From positions 1 to 42,305 of the forward strand of contig CANRJP010000012.1 of the NCBI GenBank assembly GCA_947630975.1: a stretch of DNA of 42,305 nt, written 5' to 3'. Shown here one piece after another: positions 14,293 through 23,606 of this stretch. Under the pieces are notes generated by a model. It saw nothing but the letters and a program-made list of their open reading frames with translations, did not search any database and had not been told where the DNA came from. The position numbers and the translations under genes are program-made. Origin of the DNA: an uncultured Clostridia bacterium (lineage in GTDB: Bacteria > Bacillota > Clostridia > UMGS1883). The number at the start of each line of letters is the position of its first letter. Within the stretch, counting starts at the first letter, position 1.

Positions 14293-14871
14293 TCATGCTC
14301 CTTTCCCCTCGGGCCAGACGTCCAGTCGCTCGACGTATGAGGCATAGGAACCGGCCTTGACGTCGGTGGGGCAATGCGTGTAATAATCTATCAGTTCCAG
14401 CCATGAGCGGACGTTTTTGCAGGCGTCCACGCCCAGAATAACATCGGTTTGCTGGGCCGCCGTGATGCCGCTGTCCGGGATGTTTATTTCCAGTTTGAAA
14501 AAATACGGACGTCCCTCGTAATCAAACCACTCCACAGCCTCGCCGCCGCCGAAGATGGAACGGACTACCCAGTTGACGGCTTCGGGGGTGCCCAGTTTTT
14601 TGTAAAATGTCAGGGTGCCCCTGACCAGCGTCCGTTTTATGTCAATGGGGTAATCTTCGGAATAACCCGGTGTCCTCAACTCCACGGCCAAAACGTCCAG
14701 TATTCTTTCCGGCAGTTGGTCGATCATTGCGATCGTTCGGGTTCTGGCCGCCAAGTCCAAAACGTGTTGTTTTTCTATTTGCAACGCGTAGGCCAGCGCC
14801 TGTATTTCCGGATTATATTTGGATTCGTTGTTGATGATGTCGGTTATCCGGCTGTCGTAAACGTTAATCAT
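14293..14871 (-). CDS. Tail protein I, P2 gpI family (192 aa)
   Basis: Baseplate wedge component linking J to the fibres. Typical features are ILDVLAVELRTPGYSEDYP, KRTLVRGTLTFYKKLGTPEAV and FGGGEAVEWFDYEGRPYFFKLE. ATG 14871 overlaps the gpJ stop, so J, I and H are translated in order. Confidence 0.9.
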   Translation of the reverse strand: MINVYDSRITDIINNESKYNPEIQALAYALQIEKQHVLDLAARTRTIAMIDQLPERILDVLAVELRTPGYSEDYPIDIKRTLVRGTLTFYKKLGTPEAVNWVVRSIFGGGEAVEWFDYEGRPYFFKLEINIPDSGITAAQQTDVILGVDACKNVRSWLELIDYYTHCPTDVKAGSYASYVERLDVWPEGKGA

Positions 14872-16018
14872 CTTCCAGCCCTCCGTAATTCACCGTTTGC
14901 TCGCCGCAGCGGGGAACTTCCGTTTCCGCCACCACGGTGAACACCGGGGCCGTGACTTCAACTCGCTTTGCGCCGGCGGCGCGGATTTTTTTAATCAGTT
15001 CCGATGGGTTAATGTCCTTGCCGATTTCGGTGGTCTGCCATTCAACAAATTCGTTTATTGCGGTGTTCACCATTTCCTGAATTTGTGTGGCGCTGCCGCT
15101 GTCGCTGCGGTTTATGTAATATTTCAGGTTAATATTGAATTGTTTTTCGGTTGGTGTTTTCACCGTGACATTATCGGTCAGGGGACGGATGTTGTTGTCC
15201 CGCAGATATTCCTGCAGCCCGTTCACTATGGTGGGGCTGGGCGTGGTGCCGTCGTCCATCAAAATATACACATCCACCGCGCCGGGAGACGGTGAAACGG
15301 GTTTCACTGATCCGATGCTGGTGTTGTACGTTTTGGCCCAGTAGATATATGCGCCCTCGGGCCCCGCCACGCTGTAGCTGAACGGCGCAAGGTAAATTCG
15401 TTCGGCGAAGCTGGCGTCCGTTTCCAGCTCAGCGCCGCCGTCCGAGGTGTCAACGTTGGTCACGCTTTCGACGTATGCGATAGGATCGACGATAATATTT
15501 ATCTGGCCGGGAACCAGATCGTTCCCCTTGACGCCCACCTCAGTGCATTCCGCCACGACGTCAACGGTGGTGTCGCCTATTTTGACTTCGGTGTATTCCG
15601 TGGTCTGGAAATATATGCCGTCGCCGTTGGTGACTCGGGTGCCCTTTGGGATTCCGATGACGTAATTCTTTTTCTCCGACAGTGTGAACCGCACCGTTAC
15701 CGTGGCCGCTGCTGCCTGTTGTCTGGTGACGCTGCGGCCCGCGCCGAGGTTGTCCAGAAATTCACCGTAGCTGTATTTCAGCAAATCCTGCTTGCCGGCA
15801 CGGTCAACGTGCATCAGGGCCAGATATACATCCTCGGCGATGGCGTTTAATAATATCCGCATAGGGTCAGCCGGGGCGAGGCTTTTCGCCTTGCCGGTGA
15901 TTTCTTTGTACTTTTTCTCGTAGTTCGCGATCAGGCGGTTCAACGTGTTTTGCAGGGTGTCGTTTTCTATGAATGACACGTCGGGCAAATCGAAAACCGA
16001 TTGCAGGGTGTTAGGCAT
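14864..16018 (-). CDS. Baseplate assembly protein J (384 aa)
   Basis: Wedge protein at the baseplate rim. The N-terminus DLPDVSFIENDTLQ...PADPMRILLNAIAEDVYLAL, the LLKYSYGEFLDNLGAGRSVTR motif and the central GTRVTNGDGIYFQTTEYTEV are standard for the gpJ family. Length is normal. Overlaps the gpW stop by eight bases. Confidence 0.93.
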   Translation of the reverse strand: MPNTLQSVFDLPDVSFIENDTLQNTLNRLIANYEKKYKEITGKAKSLAPADPMRILLNAIAEDVYLALMHVDRAGKQDLLKYSYGEFLDNLGAGRSVTRQQAAAATVTVRFTLSEKKNYVIGIPKGTRVTNGDGIYFQTTEYTEVKIGDTTVDVVAECTEVGVKGNDLVPGQINIIVDPIAYVESVTNVDTSDGGAELETDASFAERIYLAPFSYSVAGPEGAYIYWAKTYNTSIGSVKPVSPSPGAVDVYILMDDGTTPSPTIVNGLQEYLRDNNIRPLTDNVTVKTPTEKQFNINLKYYINRSDSGSATQIQEMVNTAINEFVEWQTTEIGKDINPSELIKKIRAAGAKRVEVTAPVFTVVAETEVPRCGEQTVNYGGLEDD

Positions 16019-16307
16019 TTGTTATCACCACTTTCACTTTCATCTCGCCGTCATTGGTGGCGGTGATTTCCGTTTCTTGGACGGATACTCGCGGCTCGTA
16101 GCGTCGGACTTTGTCCGCTGCCTCGACAGTGAACAGATTTTTGGCAATGTTCATCGGGCGATCCAAAATTGAATTATCTATGCCGAAATCCCGATCGAGT
16201 GGTACGGTGCCCACGGGTGTCATGAATAAATTTTGCAGGCAGCGCAGAATGTCTTCCTTGTCGGACAACTCGCCGCGAATATTAAATTCAATGTCAGCCA
16301 GCGTCAT
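16011..16307 (-). CDS. Baseplate protein W, gp25/lysozyme-like fold (98 aa)
   Basis: P2 gpW/T4 gp25-family wedge protein that nucleates sheath contraction. ILRCLQNLFMTPVGTVPLDRDFGID and the EPRVSVQETEI stretch carry the conserved PLxRDFG and EPR motifs. I start at ATG 16307, which overlaps the upstream stop (TTATGA); upstream in-frame sequence is not family-like. Confidence 0.9.
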   Translation of the reverse strand: MTLADIEFNIRGELSDKEDILRCLQNLFMTPVGTVPLDRDFGIDNSILDRPMNIAKNLFTVEAADKVRRYEPRVSVQETEITATNDGEMKVKVVITNA

Positions 16308-16702
16308 AAATATTCCTCCATCGTCACGTCCACCTTTGCGGACACCAATTCGCCGCCGGAATATATGATCTCCCAGGCTTCGCTGGTGTCTGTGATTTTC
16401 CACTGGTTTTTCCCGACGGCCTTGCCGCCGATCACCAATGTATTCACAACACCGTCCTCGACGGCGTTTTCTAAAAACTCAAGCATTGCTCTGGGTCGGA
16501 CGCCAAGCGTGGCGTTTAAATCCATGGTGAATTTTATTTTTTGAAGCTCCGGGCGCACAAATTCCGTCCGGTCTTTCAGGCCGATGCGGCTGTGACTGGC
16601 CCAAGAGGATGATACCGTCCGGGAAAAATCCCTGAATGTCAATATCCGGCTGTCGCTGGTAGAAAAAATCAGGTCATTTCCCCAACATCCGATCATTGCC
16701 AT
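16304..16702 (-). CDS. Tail protein U, P2 GpU family (132 aa)
   Basis: Starts MAMIGCWGNDLIFSTSDSRI, then a beta domain with the HSRIGLKDRTEFVRPELQKI motif and LGVRPRAMLEFLENAVEDG, matching the P2 GpU tail family. In P2 this protein acts in tail completion; here it sits between V and W inside the baseplate block, a common clostridial order. ATGA overlap with gpW. Confidence 0.85.
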   Translation of the reverse strand: MAMIGCWGNDLIFSTSDSRILTFRDFSRTVSSSWASHSRIGLKDRTEFVRPELQKIKFTMDLNATLGVRPRAMLEFLENAVEDGVVNTLVIGGKAVGKNQWKITDTSEAWEIIYSGGELVSAKVDVTMEEYL

Positions 16703-16714
16703 GGTGCCGCCCCC

Positions 16715-17047
16715 TTAACGTTCGTAATATAATTCCGGAATATCTGTTTTAATGCCGTCGCCGAAAGCGTCAAATTCTATGTGCTGCGCTTTCAGTTCCC
16801 GTGTCCCGATGTCGGCGGGCCGACAACCTTCGTGCCAGATCGGGCCAATGATCACCGCCGTTGCGCTGCCGTTGGTAAGATGGCCCACCAGCACGGTTTC
16901 CCCGACCTTTGGCCGCCAGCACGTCCACGCGAGAAAAGGGAAATTGTTTGTTGTTGAGCTGTCCCGATCCTCATATGTCACTTGGGCCGTGCCCCGTTCC
17001 AAATTGACGCTGGATATTTTTCCGATGCGTAAAACCTGTTTTTCCAT
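16715..17047 (-). CDS. Baseplate spike protein V (OB-fold, 110 aa)
   Basis: The 110 residues form the OB domain of the gpV/gp45 family (VLRIGKISSVNLERGTAQVTY, GETVLVGHLTNGSATAVIIG). The protein ends soon after that domain with the short stretch TRELKAQHIEFDAFG, so the spike helix and iron-binding tip (HxH) of P2 gpV are short or missing and may be supplied by gpD or another protein. Confidence 0.85.
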   Translation of the reverse strand: MEKQVLRIGKISSVNLERGTAQVTYEDRDSSTTNNFPFLAWTCWRPKVGETVLVGHLTNGSATAVIIGPIWHEGCRPADIGTRELKAQHIEFDAFGDGIKTDIPELYYER

Positions 17048-17060
17048 TACGCTTTTCCCC

Positions 17061-18332
17061 CTATGCCAAATATAAATCCGCCGCGTGAACCGCCGCCGTC
17101 ACTTCGCCGTCGATGCCGATAACTATGCGGTCATCGGGCAGACCGTTTCCACCCACCTGAATGACGGTGTAAACGGTGGTGTATACGAACGCCGCCAACT
17201 GGACGCCGCTGTAATCCTTGGCGCCCTGAGTGACGCGCACTCTGTCGCCGGGGCGATACTGCTTTTCAGCTTCGGCGGTTTTCTGTTCCGGTGTGTTGCT
17301 GGATATGGACACCGGCCCCGTGAATTCTCCGGTCTTTGTGAACCGCCCTTCAATGCGGCGAAGGGAGAGAGCGGTTTTAGTGCCGTTGTCAACGGTAGTG
17401 TCTGCCTGTTCGATGTAGTATTTGCCGCCAAGCTGGCCGAGCCCGTCTATTTGTACGCAGCTGGACGCGATGAACGGCCGCGCCGAGCGAAGCGTTATTT
17501 TCATTGTTGTGGTGCCTTTGTTGGCGTTGTTCAGTTTCGCCAGCGCAATCAATGTGGCCTCGGTCTGATTGTTGGCCGCATCGTTGCAGGTCAGGATGCG
17601 GTCGCCGCCGCCGATTTCCACGGTGAACGTCTGATCCTTTTCCGGGTGTTGATATTGATATTTGACACCCGTGTATGTGCCGTCGCTGGTGGTGTCCCAC
17701 GACCAGCCGGGTTCAAAATCCGCCTCGGTCATTACGGCCACAGGGTCTTTTTCTTCGTAGGCCGCTTCGTCAAATACGACGATCCGGTCATTGTATATCT
17801 TCATGGCCAGTCCGAATTTTGTTACCAGCTCGCTGTAAAATGCGCAGTCGGTCTGATTGTCCTGCGCCACGTTTTCGATGTTTATCGTGTCCGCGTCGTA
17901 GAACAGTTCCATGTTGGCCCGCTGCGCCACCTCAAGGCCTATTTCCTTGATAGTGGTATTTTCGTATGTATTAGTGCGCTCCGTCGCCTTGAACCCAGAC
18001 GACGAAGGCAGGGCGAGGGCGTCAATGGTGCAGCAGATGGGGCCGCCCTTGAAGGAAAAATCATCTACTTCAAATGTCCCGCATTTGATTTCTTCCGTGG
18101 TGCCGTCCTTGTCCCAATTTTGCAGCACGATTGACGGCTTCAGGCGGTCGCCCTTCTGTGGGAACCACGGCCCGATCCACAACCGGTCGCGGTCGTCGAG
18201 TTCCACGCTGATGCTGTCGCTGGAACCCGACGCCACGTCCGAATATTTGAAATTGGTTATATACTGGGCCATTTGCGCGGCGTCACGGTCATTATATACC
18301 ATGGCCACGGTGGCCCGCCTACCCCTCGCCAT
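17061..18332 (-). CDS. Baseplate hub, late control D-like protein (423 aa)
   Basis: P2 gpD/T4 gp27-like hub at the centre of the baseplate. Key stretches are YITNFKYSDVASGSSDSISVELDDRD near the N-terminus (shown in parts: SDVASGSSDSISVEL), RANMELFYDAD and FGLAMKIYNDRIVVFDE. The C-terminus adds an SH3/LysM-like segment (YRPGDRVRVTQGAKDYSG). ATG overlaps gpX (TGATG). Confidence 0.88.
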   Translation of the reverse strand: MARGRRATVAMVYNDRDAAQMAQYITNFKYSDVASGSSDSISVELDDRDRLWIGPWFPQKGDRLKPSIVLQNWDKDGTTEEIKCGTFEVDDFSFKGGPICCTIDALALPSSSGFKATERTNTYENTTIKEIGLEVAQRANMELFYDADTINIENVAQDNQTDCAFYSELVTKFGLAMKIYNDRIVVFDEAAYEEKDPVAVMTEADFEPGWSWDTTSDGTYTGVKYQYQHPEKDQTFTVEIGGGDRILTCNDAANNQTEATLIALAKLNNANKGTTTMKITLRSARPFIASSCVQIDGLGQLGGKYYIEQADTTVDNGTKTALSLRRIEGRFTKTGEFTGPVSISSNTPEQKTAEAEKQYRPGDRVRVTQGAKDYSGVQLAAFVYTTVYTVIQVGGNGLPDDRIVIGIDGEVTAAVHAADLYLA

Positions 18333-18547
18333 CAGCTCCGCCTCCAGTCGGGCAAATTGTCCTGATACGACTGTTCCTCGGTGACTTCCGGGATATGTAA
18401 AACTATCCCGAAAGGGAACACCGCGTAATCCAACAGGGTTATGTTTTCGCGATCCTGCATTATCCGGTCGGCCATCAGTTCATTTCCGTAAAATTTTTTA
18501 GCGATGATGTCCCAAACGTCGCCGGCCACGGTGGTATAATATTCCAT
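18332..18547 (-). CDS. Tail protein X, LysM-like (71 aa)
   Basis: A single LysM-like domain (YYTTVAGDVWDIIAKKFYGNELMADRI... ends LHIPEV), as in P2 gpX, which binds the hub to the tube. ATG 18547 has GAGGAGG seven bases upstream; the earlier in-frame start at 18592 would reach into the tape-measure gene and lacks a site. Stop overlaps the D start. Confidence 0.88.
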   Translation of the reverse strand: MEYYTTVAGDVWDIIAKKFYGNELMADRIMQDRENITLLDYAVFPFGIVLHIPEVTEEQSYQDNLPDWRRS

Positions 18548-18558
18548 GTCATACCTCC

Positions 18559-21500
18559 TCAAAAATCCCGGCGGCTGTGGTCTTTCGTCCATGCGTCCAT
18601 CATGTCATTAAATTCGTCCTGACTGATCCGGGCCGCTCCGATCATGTCTTCCCGCGTGGGGGCGTCGCCGTAGAACTGATATGTGGGATTGAATGTTATG
18701 GTGTATACCGGGCTCGGTGCGGGACTGCTCCCGCCGCCCGGCATGGGCGCATTGTCAAATTCGGCGGATATATCGCTGAAAGACATTTCCCTGCTGCCAT
18801 CGATCGCCGCGTCCAGCCTGTCAGCGGTGGCGGTCATGCTGCCGCTGCTGAAGCCCTGAAGCACGTCAGTCATTACGGCCCGCATATTTTTCCACAGTTC
18901 ACTCAGCGGCAGGACGGCTTCCTGCCCGGCTTCGCCGCCGGCCAGCAGGGTGTTACCGGACATTCCGAAGATCTGAGCGCCGGTGAGGATACCGCCCTGT
19001 TTGTACCAGCTGACCGAGAAATTCGGAGCGGAAGGCGGTTCAAGACTGAACGCGCCGGAAACCTTGATGTGCGGCACCTTCAGGTGCGGCAGTGACCAGC
19101 TGAAATTCATGGCCGCTTTCATAGCCGCCACGCCGTTCTGGACAGCTGCCACAGCCTGATTCATCTGGGTTACAATGTTGTTTCTGATGTTGTTGAATGC
19201 CGCCTGAACCGTCGCCTGTAAGAAATTTACATCCGCCGCCGTTTGTGCGGTGGTTGTGTTGAATGTTTGCAGTGATGTGTTGGCAACTGCCGCCGCCGTT
19301 GTTACTGCTGTCAACGCTGCCGTTAATGCCGCCATAGCCGCCACGCCGCTCATCGCGCCGGCTGAGAAGGCCGCTATCGCCGCCGAAGCCGCCGCCAAGG
19401 GTGCAACGACAGACATTAACGCCGCCGAGGCCGGAACCGCTGCCGCCATCATCTGAATAAACGCCGCTGAGGCCTCGCTGGCCGCTGTTCCCATAGTTGC
19501 GGACTGTGCCTGGAACATGGCCATTGCCGCAACCATCGTTATAAGTCCGGCAGCCGTGGCGTTCACCGCCATTTGCATGGCTGCGAGGGCGACATCTGCC
19601 GCTGTCAGCGATGCCGCAAACGCTGTTGTTGCCGCTGCCCCTGCCGCTACCGCTGCCGAGAACGGCAATATTGCCGCTGCCACGGGGGCGAAAGACAAGG
19701 CCAGTTTCGCCATAGACGTTACCATCCCGGAGGATGATTTTTTCATTGAATTTAAACCGCTGGCCGCTGTGGATGCCGATGCCGCTATCGTGGCCACCGC
19801 CGCCGATACCGCCACCATTTCAATGGCCAACGGTGCGAATGCCAAGTCAGCCGCTGCCGCCGCAATCGCCAAAGCGCCAAAGCCTACCGCCGCCGCCGCT
19901 GAACCTACGCCGGCCAAAATAGCGCCGGCAGAGAACACCGTCATTGCGGTGCCCAGCGCCAAAATCGCCGCCGCCCCGGATGCGCCGTACTGGGCCAAGA
20001 TCGGTAAACTGGCTGTGATTTTGGCTATGGCGGTGCCGCCGAGTATTGCCGCCCCGCTGACAACTGCCATCGCTACGCCGAAGGCTGCCAATGCGACCGC
20101 CCCGGCAATGAGCAGGGGAGCAAGTGCGCCCGCCGCCGCACCGAAAGCCAGTATTCCAACGGCAAGGCCGGCCATTACCGCTATTGTCGGACCACCAGCA
20201 GAGGCGAGTTGTATGGCCGTATTAGCCAACAGCGCCATGGCGGCCGCCGCAATTAAAAGTCCCGCTCCAAGCAGAAGCATACCTGCGCCGCCGGCGATCA
20301 ATGTCGGGCCCAGGGCTGCGGCCACTACCATAAACGCAGCTATGGCTACGGCCATTCCGGCGAACACCGCTATTGCGGGCCCGCCTGCCGCTGCAATCTG
20401 TGTTGCCGCATATGCCATAATTCCCATGCCGACACCGGCGAGAACTACGGCGGCACCGAAGGCCAACAATCCGGGCGTCGCCGCCGCGAGCTGTGAACCC
20501 ATCGCCCCGGCAATGGCCATCAACCCGGCGATGCCTCCCGCCATGACGACCAAGGCCGCGAAGGCCAAGGGCCCGGCCTCAACGAGCTTTGCCGCCGCCA
20601 GCGCCATTGCGGTCATTCCCGCCGACGCCAGCAAAACGCCGACGCCGAATGCGATAAGACCCTTTTGGCAGGTCTGTAACTGCGGCCCAAGTTTCGACGC
20701 CACCCACATCAGCGCAGCCACGCCGCTGGCCATGGCGACCATAGCCACCAACGCTTTGGGTCCTGCGTCTGCGATTTTTGTCGCCGCATCCGCCAGCAGC
20801 CACATTCCGCCCGCCGCCGCGCCAACACCGATACCGATGCCGAGAACATTTTTTGCGAATGCGGACATAACTGTTTGCTGGCTCTTGAGGCCTTTGGTCG
20901 TAGACTTTGAAAATTTGCCGAAGCTTTTGAGCGATTTCACAACGCCTTTGATTGCGCCGCCGAGACCGTCGATAATGGCGAAACCGCCTATCAGCGCCGG
21001 GGTCAACGCCAGTATTTTTTCAAACGGTGACACTGTATCGTCGCCCAAGAAATTGGCAAATCCCTTGAACGCGTCTTTGGCCGCCTGCATGAAATACTTG
21101 ACGGCTTCGACCGCCGCCTCCTTCAACTGCGGTAAATTTTGCACTATGCCTTTGCCGAACGCTACCAGCAGTTTTCCGCCCGTGTCCATCATTTTGGGTG
21201 TGAGCCGAATAAAAGCCGATGCCAGAGATACGGCCAGTTTTCCGGCGGAAGCTCCGATGGCGTCAGAGTTATTGCTGATGCCGTTAATAAACGCTTCGAC
21301 CATGTTCGAGCCCATGTCTATGAATGCGGGGGCGTGATCTGCTATGCGAGCAAACCCGTCAGCAACGATATTGCCTATTTCCGAAAACATCCCATTCATG
21401 CCGCCGCTGTTGAACGCTTTCGACAGTTGGCCGATGTATTCTGTTCCCAACTGAACTATCCCACGGGAATTTTCTTTCATCGAACCGTATATGTTTAATA

Positions 21501-22584
21501 ACAACCCATCGACCGCCGAAGAAAACAATGTTAGATCGCCTTCAAGGTTATCCAACTGCGTTGCGGCTTGCTGTGCTGCCGCGCCTATTCCGTCACTTGC
21601 CCCGGCAAGCCCGTTTTTGAATTTGTCAACAGTCGCGGCGGAGGCGGCTGTCATTTTATAAAATGCTTTCATTCCGCGCGTGGTGAATATTGTGGCTTTG
21701 AGAGCGTTTGCCTGTTCATCGCTCATTCCGGCCAAGGATGCCTTTATCTCATCGGCCACAACGTTAAAATCACGCGCTTGACCTGCACTGTCATACGCAG
21801 ATATACCCAAGGATTTTAGAGCCTTTGATGCCGCTGCTGTGGGCGTGTAAACGTCCGCCATCGCCCTGTTGAGCATGGTTGCCGCTTCGCTGCCGGTCGC
21901 ATTCTGTTCGGCGAGGCGCAACAAAGATAATGTTACACTATCCGCTGATTGTCTGTATCCTGATGCCGTGGCCGCCGCCGTACTTAACGCTTCGCCCAAG
22001 CCGGCAACATTTGTATTTGCAAGTGTTGCGCCCTTGGCCATTAAGTCCGCATAATACTGGGCGTTGTCCATGCTGTCTGCAAAACCCTTGACGGTGCCGG
22101 TTATGTAGGATGCTGAATTTTCCATTTCCATGGCGCCGGCGCTGGCCAAATTGAGCACTGTGTCTATACCTGCAATCTGCTCTTTGGCATCAAGGCCCGC
22201 CATTGCCAATATATTCAGACCTTGAGCGGCCTCGGTGGCGGTGAACTTTGTCGTTGCACCCATTTCCTTTGCCTTGGCTTCAAGGTCAGTGATTTCGCCA
22301 GTTGATTTTCCCATGGTTGCCGCCAGCTGGCTCATTGCGGTGTCGAATTGTTTTCCGACTCGCATACTGGCCGCTCCCACTGCAACGGTAGCAGCTCCAG
22401 CGGCGGCCATGGCTGCCGCTGTTGCTTTCGCTGCCATACCCAAACCTTTAACAGCAACGGAACCGACTTTGCCAGAAACGCCGAGGCCGGTCAAGCCGGC
22501 CTTTGCGCCCGTTATGGCGGCATTGAATGATTTATCTAATTGACCGACGATTTTTACCGCCAGTTGGTATTCTTTGCTTGCCAA
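18559..22584 (-). CDS. Tail tape measure protein (1341 aa)
   Basis: Sets tail length and fills the tube. Residues about 75-330 are the TP901-type core (FDTAMSQLAATMGKSTGEI, ATTKFTATEAAQGLN, GYRQSADSVTLSLLRL). From about 560 to 1110 the protein is a long run of Ala/Gly/Met-rich hydrophobic helices in loosely repeating blocks of about 35-40 residues. The C-terminal 150 residues (GGILTGAQIFGMSGNTLLAGGEAGQEAVLPLSELW) form the conserved end. It overlaps the chaperone frameshift extension by 53 bases. The repetitive GCC-rich code creates a long open frame on the opposite strand that is not a gene. Confidence 0.93.
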   Translation of the reverse strand: MASKEYQLAVKIVGQLDKSFNAAITGAKAGLTGLGVSGKVGSVAVKGLGMAAKATAAAMAAAGAATVAVGAASMRVGKQFDTAMSQLAATMGKSTGEITDLEAKAKEMGATTKFTATEAAQGLNILAMAGLDAKEQIAGIDTVLNLASAGAMEMENSASYITGTVKGFADSMDNAQYYADLMAKGATLANTNVAGLGEALSTAAATASGYRQSADSVTLSLLRLAEQNATGSEAATMLNRAMADVYTPTAAASKALKSLGISAYDSAGQARDFNVVADEIKASLAGMSDEQANALKATIFTTRGMKAFYKMTAASAATVDKFKNGLAGASDGIGAAAQQAATQLDNLEGDLTLFSSAVDGLLLNIYGSMKENSRGIVQLGTEYIGQLSKAFNSGGMNGMFSEIGNIVADGFARIADHAPAFIDMGSNMVEAFINGISNNSDAIGASAGKLAVSLASAFIRLTPKMMDTGGKLLVAFGKGIVQNLPQLKEAAVEAVKYFMQAAKDAFKGFANFLGDDTVSPFEKILALTPALIGGFAIIDGLGGAIKGVVKSLKSFGKFSKSTTKGLKSQQTVMSAFAKNVLGIGIGVGAAAGGMWLLADAATKIADAGPKALVAMVAMASGVAALMWVASKLGPQLQTCQKGLIAFGVGVLLASAGMTAMALAAAKLVEAGPLAFAALVVMAGGIAGLMAIAGAMGSQLAAATPGLLAFGAAVVLAGVGMGIMAYAATQIAAAGGPAIAVFAGMAVAIAAFMVVAAALGPTLIAGGAGMLLLGAGLLIAAAAMALLANTAIQLASAGGPTIAVMAGLAVGILAFGAAAGALAPLLIAGAVALAAFGVAMAVVSGAAILGGTAIAKITASLPILAQYGASGAAAILALGTAMTVFSAGAILAGVGSAAAAVGFGALAIAAAAADLAFAPLAIEMVAVSAAVATIAASASTAASGLNSMKKSSSGMVTSMAKLALSFAPVAAAILPFSAAVAAGAAATTAFAASLTAADVALAAMQMAVNATAAGLITMVAAMAMFQAQSATMGTAASEASAAFIQMMAAAVPASAALMSVVAPLAAASAAIAAFSAGAMSGVAAMAALTAALTAVTTAAAVANTSLQTFNTTTAQTAADVNFLQATVQAAFNNIRNNIVTQMNQAVAAVQNGVAAMKAAMNFSWSLPHLKVPHIKVSGAFSLEPPSAPNFSVSWYKQGGILTGAQIFGMSGNTLLAGGEAGQEAVLPLSELWKNMRAVMTDVLQGFSSGSMTATADRLDAAIDGSREMSFSDISAEFDNAPMPGGGSSPAPSPVYTITFNPTYQFYGDAPTREDMIGAARISQDEFNDMMDAWTKDHSRRDF

Positions 22585-22741
22585 TTAACCTTGCCGCCTC
22601 CTTCGCTGTTTCGGATAATTCTGAAATGGGTAGGCGCAGAAAATAGTCCACGCCTGTCATTAACGTCATCGACAGCTGCAAACACATTTTACGCAGCTGC
22701 TTTCCTTCGCCGGGGTTTAATCCTCGGCGTAACAAAAATTT
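22532..22741 (-). CDS. Tail assembly chaperone, -1 frame extension (E' part)
   Basis: This open frame has no ATG and overlaps the end of the E-like gene. It is entered by -1 slippage at AAATTTT (22741-22735) and encodes LLRRGLNPGEGKQLRKM... VDYFLRLPISELSETAKEA, the part seen in second-frame tail chaperones of P2-like phages. The fusion (23055 to 22532) would be about 174 residues. In P2 and lambda the longer frameshift product is needed in small amount to load the tape measure. Confidence 0.75.
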   Translation of the reverse strand, partial: KFLLRRGLNPGEGKQLRKMCLQLSMTLMTGVDYFLRLPISELSETAKEAARLIGKQRIPTGGKNRRSIR

Positions 22742-23055
22742 GCTACTGCCAAGCGAATTTTAATCGCGTCCTTCATGTTCAGCCCCTTGAAAAATTCTAT
22801 GGGGATCTTCGTGACGCGGCTGGCCAGGAATATTGTGTACGATAAATTCGCCTCGGGCTGCATGGATACGACGGCATTCCGAACCAGATATTTATCCGCT
22901 TCGATCATGTCTACCGCCGTAATGTTCTCCAGCCCGCTGAGATCGACTTCACTGTACTCTCTCCCCTCGAACTTGTATGTCTTGGAAAATTTTACAATTC
23001 TGTCTTCATCCTCTACGTTTTCGGCGGGAACGAATTCAATAATGTCTTTGTCCAT
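22717..23055 (-). CDS. Tail assembly chaperone E (112 aa, zero-frame product)
   Basis: Mu41/P2 gpE-like tail chaperone. The region YSEVDLSGLENITAVDMIEA and the C-terminal FKGLNMKDAIKIRLAVANF are typical. It lies between tube and tape-measure genes, where these chaperones always sit, and its last codons hold the slippery heptamer. Confidence 0.85.
   Translation of the reverse strand: MDKDIIEFVPAENVEDEDRIVKFSKTYKFEGREYSEVDLSGLENITAVDMIEADKYLVRNAVVSMQPEANLSYTIFLASRVTKIPIEFFKGLNMKDAIKIRLAVANFCYAED
22735..22741 (-). promoter_or_regulatory. Slippery heptamer A-AAT-TTT for -1 ribosomal frameshifting
   Basis: Read on the - strand the codons GCA AAT TTT TGT contain A AAT TTT, the X XXY YYZ form. Slipping back one base gives AAA TTT TTG and joins the E frame to the E' frame. 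It is five codons before the E stop. Confidence 0.75.
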
Positions 23056-23079
23056 TTCTATATCCGTCCTTTCCTTTTA

Positions 23080-23604
23080 TCAGGTCAACTGCTTTACTTT
23101 TGCCAACAGGTCGGTGCCGTTTACACGGAAAACGCTGTTCAGTTTGTCCAGCTCCAGCCGCTTCTTACCGTCCATTTCAATCAGGGCATAGGTGACTTCG
23201 ATGGACACGCTGCTGTCGGCGGGGCCGCCCTGTTTGACGGTGCCCAGCGCAATTTTCTTGCACCGACCCCGGAGAACGTAGCGCATACCCATATAGTCAA
23301 CGCCGCCGGTGGCTTTAACGCTGTACTGGATGGCGCCGCGAAGCGTCAATTCAACGGGATCATTGGGACTGATCAGTTTGAAATAATCCTCGTCGATGAC
23401 TCTGAACGGGATTTCCTGTTCGATGCTGCCATAACGGCCCGCAACAGTCGCTTCGTACTCGCCAAGAATGCCGGCGCCGCTGATGGTCTCGGTCAGGTTT
23501 TCAAAGTCGGGGATTGTCACCTCGCCGGTCAGGCCGACAAGTTTGTTGCCGGCATTGTAAATGTTAAAATCATGAAAGACTTCGGGGATTCCTGCGATTG
23601 CCAT
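23080..23604 (-). CDS. Major tail tube protein (174 aa)
   Basis: P2 FII-family tube subunit: IPEVFHDFNIYNAGNKLVGL at the start, EVTIPDFENLTETISGAGILG and KKIALGTVKQG. Length is normal. It follows the sheath gene by two bases, the standard FI-FII order. Confidence 0.92.
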   Translation of the reverse strand: MAIAGIPEVFHDFNIYNAGNKLVGLTGEVTIPDFENLTETISGAGILGEYEATVAGRYGSIEQEIPFRVIDEDYFKLISPNDPVELTLRGAIQYSVKATGGVDYMGMRYVLRGRCKKIALGTVKQGGPADSSVSIEVTYALIEMDGKKRLELDKLNSVFRVNGTDLLAKVKQLT

Positions 23605-23606
23605 GA

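Noticed and set aside
17085-18134. 349-codon + strand frame opposite the hub gene
   Set aside because: Shadow of the D-like hub gene produced by codon bias.
19517-21337. 606-codon Ala/Pro-rich open frame on the + strand
   Set aside because: It is the mirror of the Ala/Gly-rich GCC codons of the tape-measure gene; low complexity, no ribosome binding site, and the - strand protein is a clear family member.
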